NCBI RefSeq assembly: GCF_900496995.4
Contig: NC_044022.1
Coordinates: 19,916,938-19,980,937 of the forward strand
From: Aquila chrysaetos chrysaetos
Taxonomy: Eukaryota; Chordata; Aves; Accipitriformes; Accipitridae
Direction: 5' to 3'
Length of the DNA stretch: 64,000 nt
The notes below the pieces were generated by a model. It ran no database searches, was not told where the DNA came from, and saw nothing but the letters and a program-made list of their open reading frames with translations. Made by a program: the position numbers and the translations under genes. Shown here one piece after another: positions 47,129-60,917 of the stretch (the stretch's first letter is position 1; every line of letters begins with the position of its first letter).

Positions 47129-50100
47129 TTTCAGGATTAAACCAACCCAGCATCTCCTCACATCTTAGTTATTGCAGTTGTCCCCCTCTGGCCTTAAGAG
47201 ATCTCATCTTGAATCACTGGCGTCTCCATTCAGAAAAAACAAAATCCCGTTAAAGGACAATTTTCCCAATTTTCCTGATTTGCATCTTCAGGGTTTCCTG
47301 TTGTTCTTCCTTCCATGGCTCCCCAACTCCTTGCTATTACTTTTCACATTTATTTTACAGCCTAGCCTACATCCCACTAACTATCCTCAACACAAAAGCA
47401 GCCGTATCAACCAGGCTCTCCCTCACGCATGGTCAGATCTCCCTGCAAACACCCACCGAGCTTTCTCCTGCTCAAATATACTGCTGTCACCTGGCCTTTC
47501 CCTGCCTGTTTGTGAGTGTGACCTACTGTCACCCAGCCGAAAGCACTGAGCTCTGCCAGCTGGAAACTCTGTTTTGCATTTGTACAGTTACGCAGGACAC
47601 AACGATGGGCCATGGGATGCTGCAGCAATGCACAGCAGCAAGAGGCAGAAGAAGGGACCCTGCTTGGTGGGCAGACTCTTAATATAAATTTAGTTTTTAA
47701 TTTTTAAACTTAATTTAAAGCAGCGAGTCTCCCCTGTTGAGGGGCTTATCCAACTGTTCCTAAAAGGAAATGCCAGGCTGTTGCTCCCATGCCAGTTATT
47801 TTCCTCCTGGTCTGATCCACAGAGAAAGGCAATCCCTCCTGGCTCCATCAGGCTGAGCCATTGATGGTGAGCTAAAAGCACGTGGCTCAGGTTTCTTGCA
47901 AACAGCAGGAGAGCAGGGAATTATGAGGAAGGATTTGAAGCGTCACAAGATGTGTTTTCGATATTTACAGGGATTTCTGTGACTGCTCAGAGGGAGCCCT
48001 TCCCATGCAAAAGCACAAGTGCGACGGAGCGTATCTTTACTTTCCCGGGAATGGCCAAAATAGCCATCATGAGCTTCTCCTTTGCAAGAGGACAAACAAC
48101 CCCAATCACACACTGAGACACGCTGGGACCCATTTCAGGGTTAGGATACAATGACAGATGTTCCTTTTTAAAACCAGAAGTTGGAAAGTAAAATGTCAGT
48201 CTTGGACAAAGCCCTCAAATGCCGAACAAGCTTCACAAAACAACCTGCGCGTCAGTCCTTCAGCTCCTGAGAATAGCCCACGCATGTCTCGCACATGAGA
48301 AATCCAGCTAGTTTCAGTGTACAACTTTTTCCAGTGTATCCCTATGTACCACAACACATATTAGGAGTCAATTAATACATCCTCCCTTTAAAAAGGGCAC
48401 ACAATTTACAAGCCCTTCCTTCCTAGGAGATAGATGCTGATTACAGGAAGGCATTCTCCGTAACAAATCTCTTCCTAAACCATACCAATTGCCTCATCCA
48501 TTTGAAAGGTGCATTTGCTATATCGGAAGAAAAAACGACCCTTATTATTAGCAACATCTGAACACTACCCAAAGTTGTTTGCATAACTGGACATGTTATT
48601 TTTTTCTGCATAGCACTGCTTGAATCCCCGTAACACCTTCCCACAGTGGCATTCCACAGTCCTACTCGAGATGGTACGCAATTAAAGTCATAAGCGAAGG
48701 TAATGAAAAGATCAAAACAAGACAGGTTGGTTATACATGTCACAGTAATGGTTGCAAATCAGCCTCTCCTCTAATTACCGCAGTATTTCCAGGAGGAATC
48801 GATTACAGCAATATGGATGAATGGGATCCTAAAACTGAAAAATGTACTGGATTAAACATTAATGCAGTCATTGACTATTATCAATATATATATTTAATGG
48901 AGGGTGGGGCCTAGCAAAATATAGAATTGATGGGTTTTTAAATATCTAGAAAGACCAGAATCCTGGACACAGAGGCTTTAAAATAGTCCCAGCAACACAA
49001 CGTACCAAAAATAAATTCATCCACCAGGCTATAATTATACTTTGTGTTTTGTTTTTATTGTAAAGATTGGTGTAAGCATACAGCCAGGCAGGAAGCCAAG
49101 CCTCAAACTGTGCTCTATTGACTGCTGAGGTCTCGATTAGCACAGGGTGCTCCAAACAGAAACATTGGTTTGCCCAGACCAAGCCTAAAGATGATACAAC
49201 GCAACCTCTTCTCCACACCAGGCAAGCTTTGGATGAGCATTGTCAAACAGCCATCTGAATTCAACAAGCTCCCCTTTCCTTAAAGCGTTATACACATTTT
49301 AACCTTATTTTCTAAGGAAAACAAGATTTTGCAACCATCTAGCCTGGCCAACAGGCTCAAAAGTTACTTGAGGAAAGACTGTTTCAGCAAAATTACAAAG
49401 ACAACGTAATTTCTACAACTTTTGTAACTGACAGGCAGCTGGGATGAGCCCCAAATCAGCATCCACCCTGTAACTGTGGGGCTGACCTCCACCCTTGCCA
49501 TTTTTTGTTTGGCTGCAGCTGGCTGGGCGCTCAGGACACTAATGCCCGTCACCCAAGAGCACACGCAGCAGCCTTGCATTTCTTCTCCAGATGTTCTTGT
49601 CATAGCTTCCAGTGGTAGCTACTTATTTGCGTTACCCAGTCTCTGGACCTCTCTGTCTTGGTTTTTAGTGGTTGTGAGCCCTTGAAGCTTCAGCACGCAG
49701 CCACCAGAGTTGAAAGGGCTCAAAACCTCTCCAAAACACATGTTCCTGCATGGGACACAAAAGCTTATTAACAAGAGGTTCATCAATGATTTGACAACTT
49801 GAGCCTTGTGTCTAGTCTAGTAGAGCACGAACCCGCCTGGCAGATTACCCTGTACATAGTGGCACCGTTTTGTCTCACCTACCTTTGAGGAGCTAACCAA
49901 AATGTCCAAGTTAGTCTTATACAAGGTCTGGCCTCCCTGCCAAGCTGTGAGACAAGCATCTCTGAATCTGCCATCTCTCTCCAGTGACGGTGTCTGGGAC
50001 CTACAATAACAACGGTCCACTTTAGACAACCCAACTTCGGTGCCTACGATTGAGGGGAGAAGCCAAGGCTCCATCATTCAGTGAAGAAACTCAACTGAAC

Positions 50101-50954
50101 ACAACAGATTCTTAGCCAACATCTTTGCAAAGGTATTTTATACTTTCTGAAAGGATTTAGGGTTAACGGGACTTCAGTTCAAGAGTAAGTTATCTGGGTT
50201 ATACTTTCAAGTCTTTTGGATGTACAGAGCAAACTCCAACTGACTGTGCCTTTTGCCTCCGTAGGAGGAGAACATTACACAGCCAGCCATACCAGCCTGA
50301 GAAATCACTGAAATCACATTGTTGTAGCACAGTATTTGAATAAAGATGTCCAGAAACGCACACGTTCTGTGAAAAAGAAACCCCTGGGAGCTAGCAGGGC
50401 TCTTTCTGCTTGACTAGAATTGGAACAACATCGCAGCACCGTGGGACTGCAACAAAAATGCCACGTTTCACATGAGAGTCACTTGATCTCTAGGAATCGC
50501 TGATCACATCAAAGCTAAAAATCACAACTCAGGTAGTGTCATTTTGTTTTCCTATTTCCCTGCCTGTGTCACCTCCACCGCTCGCAGTATTACTTCTCTT
50601 TTTTGCTATCCTCTCGCATACGGCTGTCAGCCGCATTGCAATAATCCATCACGCAGCAGCTCACTGAGAGCTGGTGACTGCTAAGGCAACATTTACACTA
50701 TGGTTTGCATTACAGTTTATAAAATTCTTTGGAGCTCTTCCAAAGGAGAAGCCCCACGTAAATTGAAGTTGTTATTGTCATCTACAGGCTAAGTCCAGGT
50801 AAGAATTTGCTAGCAGTCACTGTGGAGACTGCAGATGTTTGAAATACTGATCAACGTGCAGCAGAGAGGCTGACTAACAAACTTCATTAACATTGCCCAT
50901 AACACTTTTCTTCAGCGGCGTACAATAAATCACTGATGAATATTCAAGGCATCC

Positions 50955-51057
50955 CTCTGAGGTTATCTACATTTTACAGATGGCAGCAACCAAGAGACAG
51001 AAAGTTTAGAAGTGACTTGCCTATAAACACAAAACAGATGCAGAATTCAATTGTCTT
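50955..51057 (-). repeat. MIR-like ancient SINE relic
   Basis: ATTTTACAGATGGCAGCAAC, then GAGACAGAAAG, then AAGTGACTTGCC and a GCAGAATTCAA end follow the reverse-complement MIR core (ATTTTACAGATGAGGAAACT - GAGGCACAGAG - AAGTGACTTGCCC - GCAGAGCCAGGATTC) with matching order and spacing. Confidence 0.7.
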
Positions 51058-54000
51058 GCCTTCAACGTACAAAATACGTCTTTCCAGACGAAACTGCGAA
51101 TTATATAGATTGATTTGCAGTGAAATTAAGGAGACTGTCATTCCCCAAAATTACTAATAACTACTCCCCCTCCAAGTTTCTGCAGCACCGATTACTCACA
51201 TTACAGTAACACCTTAAGACTGCAGAGAACTGCAGGTTCTCACTGTACAAAGTAGGGACTAACAGATAAAAGCCCTATCCCAAAGACCTTACGGATAATA
51301 AAATCCAATCTATACATAAAATACAGGAACAGTCAAAAAGAGATGAATGATTCAAAAACTGCATCAGAGAAGAACCAGGAATGGATCAACCTTCCAGAGT
51401 ATCCGACGCAGACATAACTAAATTCATTAACTAAGCATCACCGAACATTGCCCAGGAGATATTTTTAAAGCCTTCTCCTGCATCTCCAAGAACTGATGTC
51501 ATCAAGCAAAATGAGGAATATTGTGAAAAATGTGTTAACAAGATGGAAAGAATTTTTATGTAGTTTCACACATTTTCCAGCAAGGAGTCTGACATTTAAG
51601 CGAGATGGCCTGGTTACTAACGGCTACTCTATGAATTGATGCAACATGCTCACCGCCGCAATGACTGACAGCTGCAGTAAACAAACAATAATGCATGCCA
51701 GGTTCTTCCTCCCTGTGGCGACAGCTTTTGTAAAATTGCAGAACTTAATGAGACACTTTATTTAATATTTATTTCCACAATCAGCCTCCTTTATTCTAAC
51801 AGAATTAGCCTCAGCCCACAATGAATGTTTTCCTTGGTTATTTCATTGTGCAAGTCAATACTCAATTTATTTTGAATTTCTTCGGTTCTGAATTTCTAAC
51901 TAGGGGAACTTCTTTTAAAGATGCTTGTATTTTTGTTATTAAATACCAGCTAACCACCTGCATGGCTGCAAAGTGAATCAGCCTGGGGATACTGTCCCAA
52001 AAAAGTTAACCTAGCAAAAAAGATTAATTTTGAGATTGGCTTTAACCAAGCAGTTTCCCAATCCAGAGGCACAACAGATTAGAAACAACGCTGATATAAA
52101 TAGGATGGCCACTGACAAAAGACTGAAGGTTTATGATGAGTAAGGTGAAGTTACTTATGATGGAAGCACAAATGTCTCTGGCCATGCAGCACCTTGAGAA
52201 GAAGCTTTTAAAATTCCCCCGTACCACATTCACATCTGCAGTAGAAAGTTCAGGAGTGGTCCATAATAACCATGTATAATGGCACAGGACAGGGGAATCT
52301 CAAGCATCTCCAGCACAGGGATGTCCAATGTGACCCAGCAGACACTTCTCACAGGCCATGCCTTTGAAGACACTTTTGTCAATGTTTCCCAGTGACATAT
52401 AGGGACCAACTCCCTGCACAGCTACATGCAAGTGCACCAAGACAGAGTTTTCCTGCAGAACTGTGACAAGAGAACTGCTACTTAAAAAAAGGAAAGAGAG
52501 ATTTCCTAGTAGAGGGAAACACTCTACATTAACAAAAGTAGTTTCCAACATTTACAAACATAATGGAAATACTGAGAAGTACCTCAGGATCACAATATGG
52601 ATGTATTTAAGGTTTTTTCCAGTTGTGGTGGGAGGCAAAAGAGACTTCAGAATTTGGGGTTAGCAACTGCAAAAAACACAGGTTGTTTCTGCATCGAACA
52701 TACACCACATCCCTGCAAGAGATGGTCAGGGCATGCCAATGGCCAACAGCAGGTCACAACATGAGAGGAGACCTCATTCCTACAGATACCACAAAGCACT
52801 TTCCAGCAAAGTTGCACACTCACACCTCCCTCTCCTAAATAGGTCGAGCAGAAATCCATTAACCCGGGGTTAAGAGCTCAACTTTAGACTTCCCGTTTGC
52901 CTGCTGAAATTAAAGAGTTAACAGAAACCTGGGTTTATTTGCGGGTTTTCTATGTGCGAACACACACCTCCATCTATCTATCCGAGCAAAACACTACTAC
53001 CATATTTTAGAAATGTGAATACTGCTGGCTTGAAGAAAATGGGCACAGTTCCCTTTTTAGAAGGAACAAATTGTTCAGAACAAGGACAAATGCAATAGAG
53101 AAATCAGGCACCGACTTCGCTTCTGCTGTTTCAAGCTTCTGGTACATGCAGCTCAGATACAGTCTCTGCATGATTTTTTGGTTTTTTTCCCATAGACCCA
53201 ACATTGTTCAAGAATCCCCCCTTAACTACCTAATGCTTTCAAGAGCAAATATTTACAGTGGGGATTTTTATATTATCAGATACATGAGAAATTAAAGGGT
53301 GCCACGATCTTCTGTTGCCTACAGACAGGAGACAGCTATTGCCTGCAGGGCCCGAGTAATTGCGACAGCGCAGATATTCACTTGAGTGTATTTTAGATAG
53401 AAAACATGGAATTAGCTGGAAACTGTGTTAAAATGACCCCTTTAGAGCGAAATCACTTTTCTGTAGTTATGCCACCGAAACAGGGATTACAGAGAGGAAC
53501 ACAGCCCAAACCCATCATCACCCAGGTTGAGCTTGTAGCTACATCTCCAGTCAACCAGGCCAGGGAACCTAATGCTGGAACCAGCCATCCCGGGGTCCTC
53601 GGCAGTCCAGAGACATACGGAAATCCCAAACCTGCCCTTACCCTCTTGTGAAAGCTACAGATTACTCCAGTCTTCACTGGGGTTTTAATTAAATTCATTA
53701 CCATAGGTTTATCTGAGTTAATACCTTTTCTCCACAGGACATGCTGTACCGTGAACTTCAGGGTAGATGCAAGAATAAAAAGGCTGATGTTATTTCTCTT
53801 AAATCTTTTTCCCCAATACGCAAAAATGAACTGATAGCCCCACAGCAATTTCAGGCTACCTGATTCTCACCGCCAAAGATTACTCATCTCAGGATGGAAT
53901 AACCTGATGTCTCCAGAGGACTAACAGGAAAGCTTTTTCAACCCTACATTTATTTTTCAGGTATTTGAGTAAATAGCTATAAAGCAAAAACAACAACAAC

Positions 54001-55179
54001 AAAAGATTATTTTTTCAAGTGGCAGTCATCTCCTCTCTCAGTTAATCAAGTTCAGTAGCCATTATAATAAAGCTTGAATCTCCAGTGTTGGAGAAGATGG
54101 AATTTAAGACTCCCTTCTGCCAACAGAAAGCAACAGGAAAATAAGACCACACAGCATGGAGACCCCTTAGGGGATTTCTTGAGGTTACTAGCAAGAATTC
54201 AAGTTGTCTAAGAACTAAATTTACATACAAGTTTGTCTTACTATGTTTTTAAGAAAGGATGTTATTTTAAGTAAATATTCCCATGCTGCAGCCACAACTG
54301 TCATGAAAACACCATGCGTTAGACCCTGAAAGCATAAGAAATGGCACCATGGAGAACTTCTCACTAATTAGACATGAAGCTGGCTTCGTTTAAAAACTTG
54401 TTAGATAAAAAGCCTTGACTGATCTATTTTCCATTACTCTGAGTTCAGGCAATGAAATTTAAATCACAGAAGTGCTAATGATTATTTTTCAAGTCAGCTT
54501 TTCATTACTGAAAGCATTCTTTGCAACATAGCAAACCCAAAATCTCTTTTCTAATCCTGGCAATCTCTTTCATTTGTTCTTTGATCACCCGTAAATCTGA
54601 ACACTAGTGTTCACCTCTCAACTCAAGGTGTTGATCTACACCCTGAACATGGATCTGGGATTTTTCTGGAGCACAGATTCTTCTGGATCTCCCACCACTT
54701 TTGTATCTATGGATGAATGGGTATTCGGAGCAAAAGAGCGACCGTTGGAAAGACAGGAGGGCTTGACAAGCTCCTGTGCCTTCGGTTTCACCCACTGCAG
54801 GGCAGAGCTTAGGTGGGCTGATCTACTAATCAGACACACATTCTTTCTAGCCAACACCCTTCGTAACCTGTTCCCTACTGGTGTCACGTCTTCTTCAGAT
54901 GAGAGTCTCCATTTATGTCCATTCACAGCATTCCCCGGATTCATTTGCAGCTGGGGAGCATCCAAGCCCCCAAAGGTTATTGCTGAACATCACTAGGTAG
55001 AAGAAAAGCGGTAGGGGAGGTGGGGTGGCTGCACCGGAGCAAGGATAGGCTTAGGCAGATGGAAACCAAGCATGGAGAAAGCAGATAGGAACAAGAACAT
55101 CAGCAGTTCCCCTCCAGCTGGTACTGTCTCAGTAGTGACGCCCCAGGTGAAACATCCCATACAACCCTGTACGGCTTTG

Positions 55180-55617
55180 TCGGAAGGCAACAAAGCTGGT
55201 GAAAGGGCTGGAAGGCATGTCCTACAAGGAGCAGCTAAGGACTTGGGTTTGTCTGGAGAAAAGGAGGCTGAGGGGTGAGTTCATTGCTCTCTGCAGCTCC
55301 CTGAGGAGGGGAAGTGGAGCGGGAGGTGCTGAGCTCTTCTCCCTGGGATCCAGTGACAGGATGTGTGAGAATGGTTTAAAGCTGCGCCAGGGGACATTTA
55401 GACTGGACATCGGGAAGCATTTCTTTACCGAGAGGGTGGTTGAACACTGGAACAGGCTTCCTAGAGAGGTGGTCGATGCCCCAAGCCTGTCAGTGTTTAA
55501 GAGGCATTTGGACAATGCCCTTAATAACTTGCTTTAACTTGGTCAGCCCTGAATTGGTCTGGCAGTTGGGCTAGATGATCCTTGTAGGTCCCTTCCAACT
55601 GAAATAGTCTATTCTAA
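55180..55617 (+). mobile_element. CR1 LINE 3' end
   Basis: This is a CR1 3' portion in the plus orientation. A frame from 55199 to 55537 encodes the ORF2 tail (GNKAG-like start, [44 protein letters not shown]). It is followed by a short 3'UTR with GGGCTAGATGATCCTTGTAG and a terminal TAGTCTATTCTA. It is a different subfamily from the copies at 1 and 30944. The 5' truncation leaves no catalytic domain. Confidence 0.94.
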
Positions 55618-58600
55618 CCACTTGATTACTCTGGAAAGGGATCCCATATTTCCACAGCCAGGTAAGGGAGCTCCTGCCAAAGCAATAAAAGCTCCTTTTT
55701 TCGGATGTGAGGGGCTTGGTCCAAAACACTCTGGAATGCACACGCAACTGATTGCTACTGCAGGATACGAGTGTTTCATATGCAGTCAGATTCATTTTCT
55801 TCACTGTTCCAAACAAACTGGCATCAAGGTTCAGCACCAGCTTCTGGGATGGTAGTTCCATAGCGATTCCCTTTTGCAAATAATAGGCTGGATTTAATTT
55901 ATATCAAGAAATACTCCCACTTTAAATGCACACATACTGCTCTTCGAGTAACTGACTTTTTGCTTGATCAAAAAAGCAGACTTTAGTTTCTCATATCATT
56001 ACAGCCAAGAAGCAGCACAGTGCAGCAGTGGGTCGGGCTGCAGGGGCCCTGCATTAAGTTCCTCTCTCTGCAGAAAGCATCTTTAGCAGGACAGTTACCC
56101 AAACACTGCTTGATTTCCGTACACTTTGGCATTTCTAACACCTTTTTTTTTTTTTTCCCCTCCCTTTTTAAATTCACCCTGCAGGATACAGCCTTTTGAG
56201 AAACCATGTGCAAGCTCATCTTTTTTCATGCCAGCACAGCCTTTCCTCCCCTTTCTCTTCTCCCTCTTCCCTTTCCCATTACTCTTTTCAAGGTCTGAAA
56301 GAAAACACTATTCAGATACTTAAAGGTTACAGTTAACTTTTAGTTCAGCAGTACCTAAAAGAAAGCATTTCTGCTAAAGGGAAAGAAAATAAACAGGGTA
56401 TCCTGTGATCTTTAAAAGGACAGTAGCAGATTTCCGTGAGGCACTCTCTATATTGAGCAAAGCAAGACCTTACAGAAGGTTTTCTCCTCTGTACAAGTAT
56501 TCCTTAATTATCTCAAGAAACCAACAGCTAGGTTAGTTTAAAGAGGTGGTTTAAATTTTGCCTTAAGTATATCAGGGAAGAGCGCACTTCTGCATACAGA
56601 GAGAAGCGCAGTGTAGCGAGAGCAGTAACTCCAGGAGAGGCAAGACGACAAAAAGCGATTCAGTCTCAAGCTGTTTGCAACCTAAATATCTATCCCCAGC
56701 TCAGTGCAACAAAGCTCTCTAATGATTTTTATCTACGCAGGGTGAAATCAAATGACATAACACAAATCTCACTAATTTCTTATTCAGGGCCGATGTTTAA
56801 TAGCACAGATTAGTTATGAAACCGCTGTAACAGTGACAGACTTTAATGTGGTCTTGACTGTTTAAATACTGACAATGATTTTAAGGGACAAGTTCATCCC
56901 TGTTCTGCCCTAATTAATCGTATTAGCAAACGTATTAGCACCTGAGGAGTATTTGACTCAAACACACACACACAGTTTAAATTCATGATTTAAGCACAGG
57001 CTGACCAAGAGGCACCAGGATTATATGACAAACATGACAGATCAGTTGTTTCACATTGTAAGAGAGACATTAAAAATAAAATGAGAATTTAGTTAGTTAT
57101 TGACAGAATCACTGGGAGGGGCAGGAAGCTCAATGACTTGCTGCAAAATGAAATTACGGAAACTGGAGAGTCAATCAAAACATTGCCTTAGGTCATCTCA
57201 CCACCTCCAGCCAAAGCAGGGCTGTTGCTGAGCATCTCTGCCCCAAGGGTTAATGGCTTTGGTGTCAGAAACCCATCTGTAATACAGAAGATGATTTTAT
57301 TGTCTGCTAAATCTCCTGCTTTGAAGTCTTGCAAGCATTCATGTGAGCTTCCTGGTTTAAACAGCCTCACCACTGTGAGGCATGCCCACGCTGTGCCACC
57401 TTCTGCGCTCCTGCCATGCCAGCCACACTATTGCACTGGATCTCTCGAACTTTTGCATTGCCCGGGTGGTTACTTGGCAATACACACGAACTAGCTCTAG
57501 CACATACCCCTGCTCCTCCTTCTGTACTTGCCAAGAGCAAGGCTTGCACTCAAACTGTTGGTCCTGCCCTAAAAAAAAAAAAAGGCAAAATGCCTTAAAA
57601 TTAGAAAAGGAATTTACCTTATTATAATTCCTTGTTTGGCTATATTTTATGTAAAAATAAGAAAATGCCAACACCACCATACCCCACCCACAAAAAAAAA
57701 AACCAGCTGCAGATACATCTGCCAGGGACACGCCACAAAACTTGGAGCAAGTGCCTCAATTTGCCGACTGATGGATGCCAACTTGGCTATCCCAGGGAGG
57801 ACCAAACAAGGGCAGCTCCAGAGCTAAAACCACAAGCTCTCCAGCTTGCATTAGAGCCACAACACTTCAGCTCAGGCTGCGAGCAACATCTACCACCTAC
57901 AGCTGGGCCTGGGAAGATGGGGAGCACACAGCATAGATCTGCTAACAGAGGAAAGCAACAAACGGAGGTTCAATTTGCTCGCAGACACCTTTCTCCCACT
58001 CCCCAGTTCTCACCTTCCCTCCCCCTGCCTGTTTGGGAAGCAACTGCTCAGTTCTTCCCTGAAGAGCCGCCTTCTTCCATCCACCTCTCCCTTCAGAAAC
58101 TCCAGTTGCCTTGCCAGACCCCAACTCCAGGCTACAAAAATCACTGTCGTCTCATAGCTCAGCTCTGGGGCAGAGAAGAAAGTAAAGCTGAAGAGGCAGC
58201 AAGTTCTGTCCCAGCTCTGGCTCTTCCCAGTTCCCCTCATCTCACCAGTCTTTGGGTCGCCCCATACATAAGGTTGGGAGACACCCAAACATCCCAGGAC
58301 AGCTCGAGCCTCTTTCTGCAACACTTCTGGGATGGGCAATTTAGTACAGAGCAGGGCACGCAGGGGATGCTGATAAAGCCGATTTGCAAAGATATGATTT
58401 CAGGCTTTACAAAGAAGCCAGTCAATAGCACCACACTCAATTTGATTAAGAACAGGACTAAAATGCAAGAAAACTGTACAGAGTATGACCATGAGAGCAT
58501 CTAGCCCCGAATCCCCTTTCCGAAACTGGACATTAGTAAGAAATTGGGGAAAAAGTAAAAGACCAGAGGAAATACTTGGTGCTGCCTTCCTGGGATATTC

Positions 58601-60480
58601 TCTCTGCTTCCAGCAATTGGCATCTCGGGGGCTTCTGGATTCACAGTAAATGCATATGTTACATTTAGGTCTTTGCAAGATCAGGACCCAAATTACTCAA
58701 GAGGAAGGGCCCCTTAGCTCACCTGTGCTTTTTCACAGCAATTACTCATCTATTGAGTGATTTACAGCTTTTGGTCCATTTTTATGTGCCTATATTTCTG
58801 TTCCTGCAAGGCAAAATTTCATCTTATTAATAGTGTGGATTTCTGATCTACATTTTTAATCCATTTCTGGCTGTAGTATAACACAGCTTGAAAATGCTAG
58901 CATGCAAGACAACATTGTCACAAGTCTTTCTAAATTCAATAAATCTAATAATTTGGAAAAATAATAAAACAAGCATAAATACCAATACATATTTGTGAAG
59001 ATATATATAAATATAAAGATGAAAGCAGAATCAAAAAGAGGGACATCACAAAAATTGCATTACTTAAATACGAAATCCCTGGCCAGGGATTCCTTGCTTG
59101 TTCTCCCCAACTTCTGTATCAATATTTCCCAGAACAATTCCCAGGCTACACTTTCAAATTATCACTGCATTTCCAGTGCCTTCTCTCCACAGCTAACAAA
59201 ACCACTGCTGTAAAACTTCTCCTTTTACAGCCAAGATGGGAAACTCTCTATTAGATTACCCGTTCCCTCCCTTGTAAAATAAAGAGAAAAATGCCATTCC
59301 AGGAAATAAAAATGTTAAAAAAAGACCAACCAAACAAAGGCAACTCCTGCACACACTGTTGTTCTTCCCCTTCAAGTCAGTAACAAAGAGGAAGGAAGGA
59401 AGGGAAAAACACAGATAAAATAAATGCAAGGAGGAGGTGTGGATGCAGCATGTTTATCCCGCTTGAAGAGGGGAGGCTGTAAAACGCCGTGCATTGCATA
59501 CGGACACCCCAACCACAGCCTTGGTGTTTACAAACACTTTGATCAAACCAAACAGGGAGTTTCATTGTCCCCACTGCACTCATGTCACCCGTCCCCCAGC
59601 GCTGCGATTCCAGGGAGGCTCTGCCAGAGGACACACAGTGCCAGTTACACAAGAGAAGCGCAGAACCAAATATGCAGCAGAGGGAAAGGAAAAAAAAATA
59701 AAAAATACCAGTTCAGCTGCACACTCTCTTCCTGCTCTCAGAACAGCCTCCAAGTGGGGCTTTGGAGCGGATTAACTTTAAAGGGCACCGAAAGATGCTG
59801 ACAGATTTGAGGCGAGCAGGAGCCCTCTGCGTGCACGCATTTCACTGCCACCAGCACAAAATTAGATGTCTGGGGGTCCAGGAGCAATTGCAGCAATAAT
59901 GTAGTTATAGAAGGGGAAAAACATACTGACGTTATGCACCAAGGAAAAAAATCTAGTATCTTGCACTAGTATCGTGGGACTGCTCAAGCAAAGATCCGAA
60001 CAGCACCTCGCAAACAGCAAGGAACAGGGAAACAAATAAAAAAGGCACACTAAAATGAAGCTCTGATGGACCACAAAGTTTTTACAAAGTTTAAAATACA
60101 TACACTTCTTGTATTTACAATAAAAAGGAAAAAGACCAGAGCGATAGTTTTGGAGTTGAAATAAACCATCAGGCTGTCCAACTGACAATTTTTAAGATGC
60201 ATACTCATGATATGACTTGGAAAAGAAACCTGGACCAACTGCCCACAGCCAGAATTGAGAGCCAGTTTGTTTCAAATCTCCCCCATTTCCCTAAAAGAGG
60301 GGAGGAATGGGGGTGTCAAAACGCAGCAGCCGCACAACATAGCACCCCAAAAACCATCCTAAAACAGACCTCGCTTATTCGGCTCTTTAAAAGATTGTAG
60401 TTATTTTTTTTCCCCAAAACCCCGGGTCTCAGAGGTGCTCAGCAACACTTAACGACAACAATTAAAAATCCATCTTCTTT
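55618..60480 (-). other. RAB30 intron 1, 5' part
   Basis: Mostly unique sequence. It includes a T14 tract followed by C-rich sequence near 56144, a short CA repeat at 56962, a tandem CGTATTAGCA near 56928-56941, an A12 run at 57571, and a long open frame on the plus strand at 57665-58504 (listed separately). No other exon is recognised. Confidence 0.6.
57665..58504 (+). other. Unexplained 279-codon open frame, antisense in RAB30 intron 1
   Basis: The frame runs from ATG at 57665 to TAG at 58502-58504 (open in total from 57632). The predicted product is rich in Ser, Pro, Gln and Leu. I recognise no domain, signal peptide or membrane segment in it. It does not resemble a retroelement protein or any neighbour gene known in this synteny block. 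The plus strand here is C-rich and poor in stop triplets, so chance is a reasonable explanation. I do not call it a gene. Confidence 0.2.
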
Positions 60481-60836
60481 CTCGGTTTTATACAGCGGGG
60501 AAGACAAACGGGACAAGGCTCCCCGGTCCCGGGGGTGTCCACGGTTCAGGATCTCGCCATTCCGGGGTACCCGGAGCATCCCGAAGTTGCGGGAGCTGCC
60601 CGGAGGCTGCGGGACGCGCAGCGCGGCGGGGACGCACCTGCCCGCCGGGCCCTAAGGGTGGGGAGGGGTCCCTCATCTCCGCGGTTTTTCTCTGATTTAG
60701 GGGTTTGGGTTTTTTTTTTTTTTTTATCCCCTCCTTTTTCAGCAACGCCAGGGAAAGGCGGCTCAGCCCCGCTCGGCAGCGCTTCTGCCCGCTGGGGAAC
60801 GCACAGTGCGGGGAAGCGCACCGGGAGGTGGGGGAG

Positions 60837-60870
60837 TTTTTGGTTTTTTTTTTTTTGGGGGGGGGGGGGG
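60837..60870. repeat. T-run / G15 homopolymer pair
   Basis: A T-rich tract runs straight into 15 consecutive G at about 60856-60870, some 46 bp inside intron 1 from the putative RAB30 donor. A G15 run can form a G-quadruplex and is prone to sequencing error, so its length is uncertain. Confidence 0.75.
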
Positions 60871-60917
60871 CAGGAGGAGAAAAACACACACAAAAAGAAG
60901 AGGAGCGCAGAACTCAC

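Larger units (their letters stand above)
42107..55179 (-). other. RAB30 intron 1, long unique stretch
   Basis: Thirteen kilobases with no young transposable element. It contains two MIR-like relics (46110-46250 and 50955-51057), a T25 run (45795-45819), an A28 run (47097-47124) and AT-rich segments (about 51.6-52.0 kb) that look like possible conserved non-coding DNA. The open frames are short and without motifs. Confidence 0.65.
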
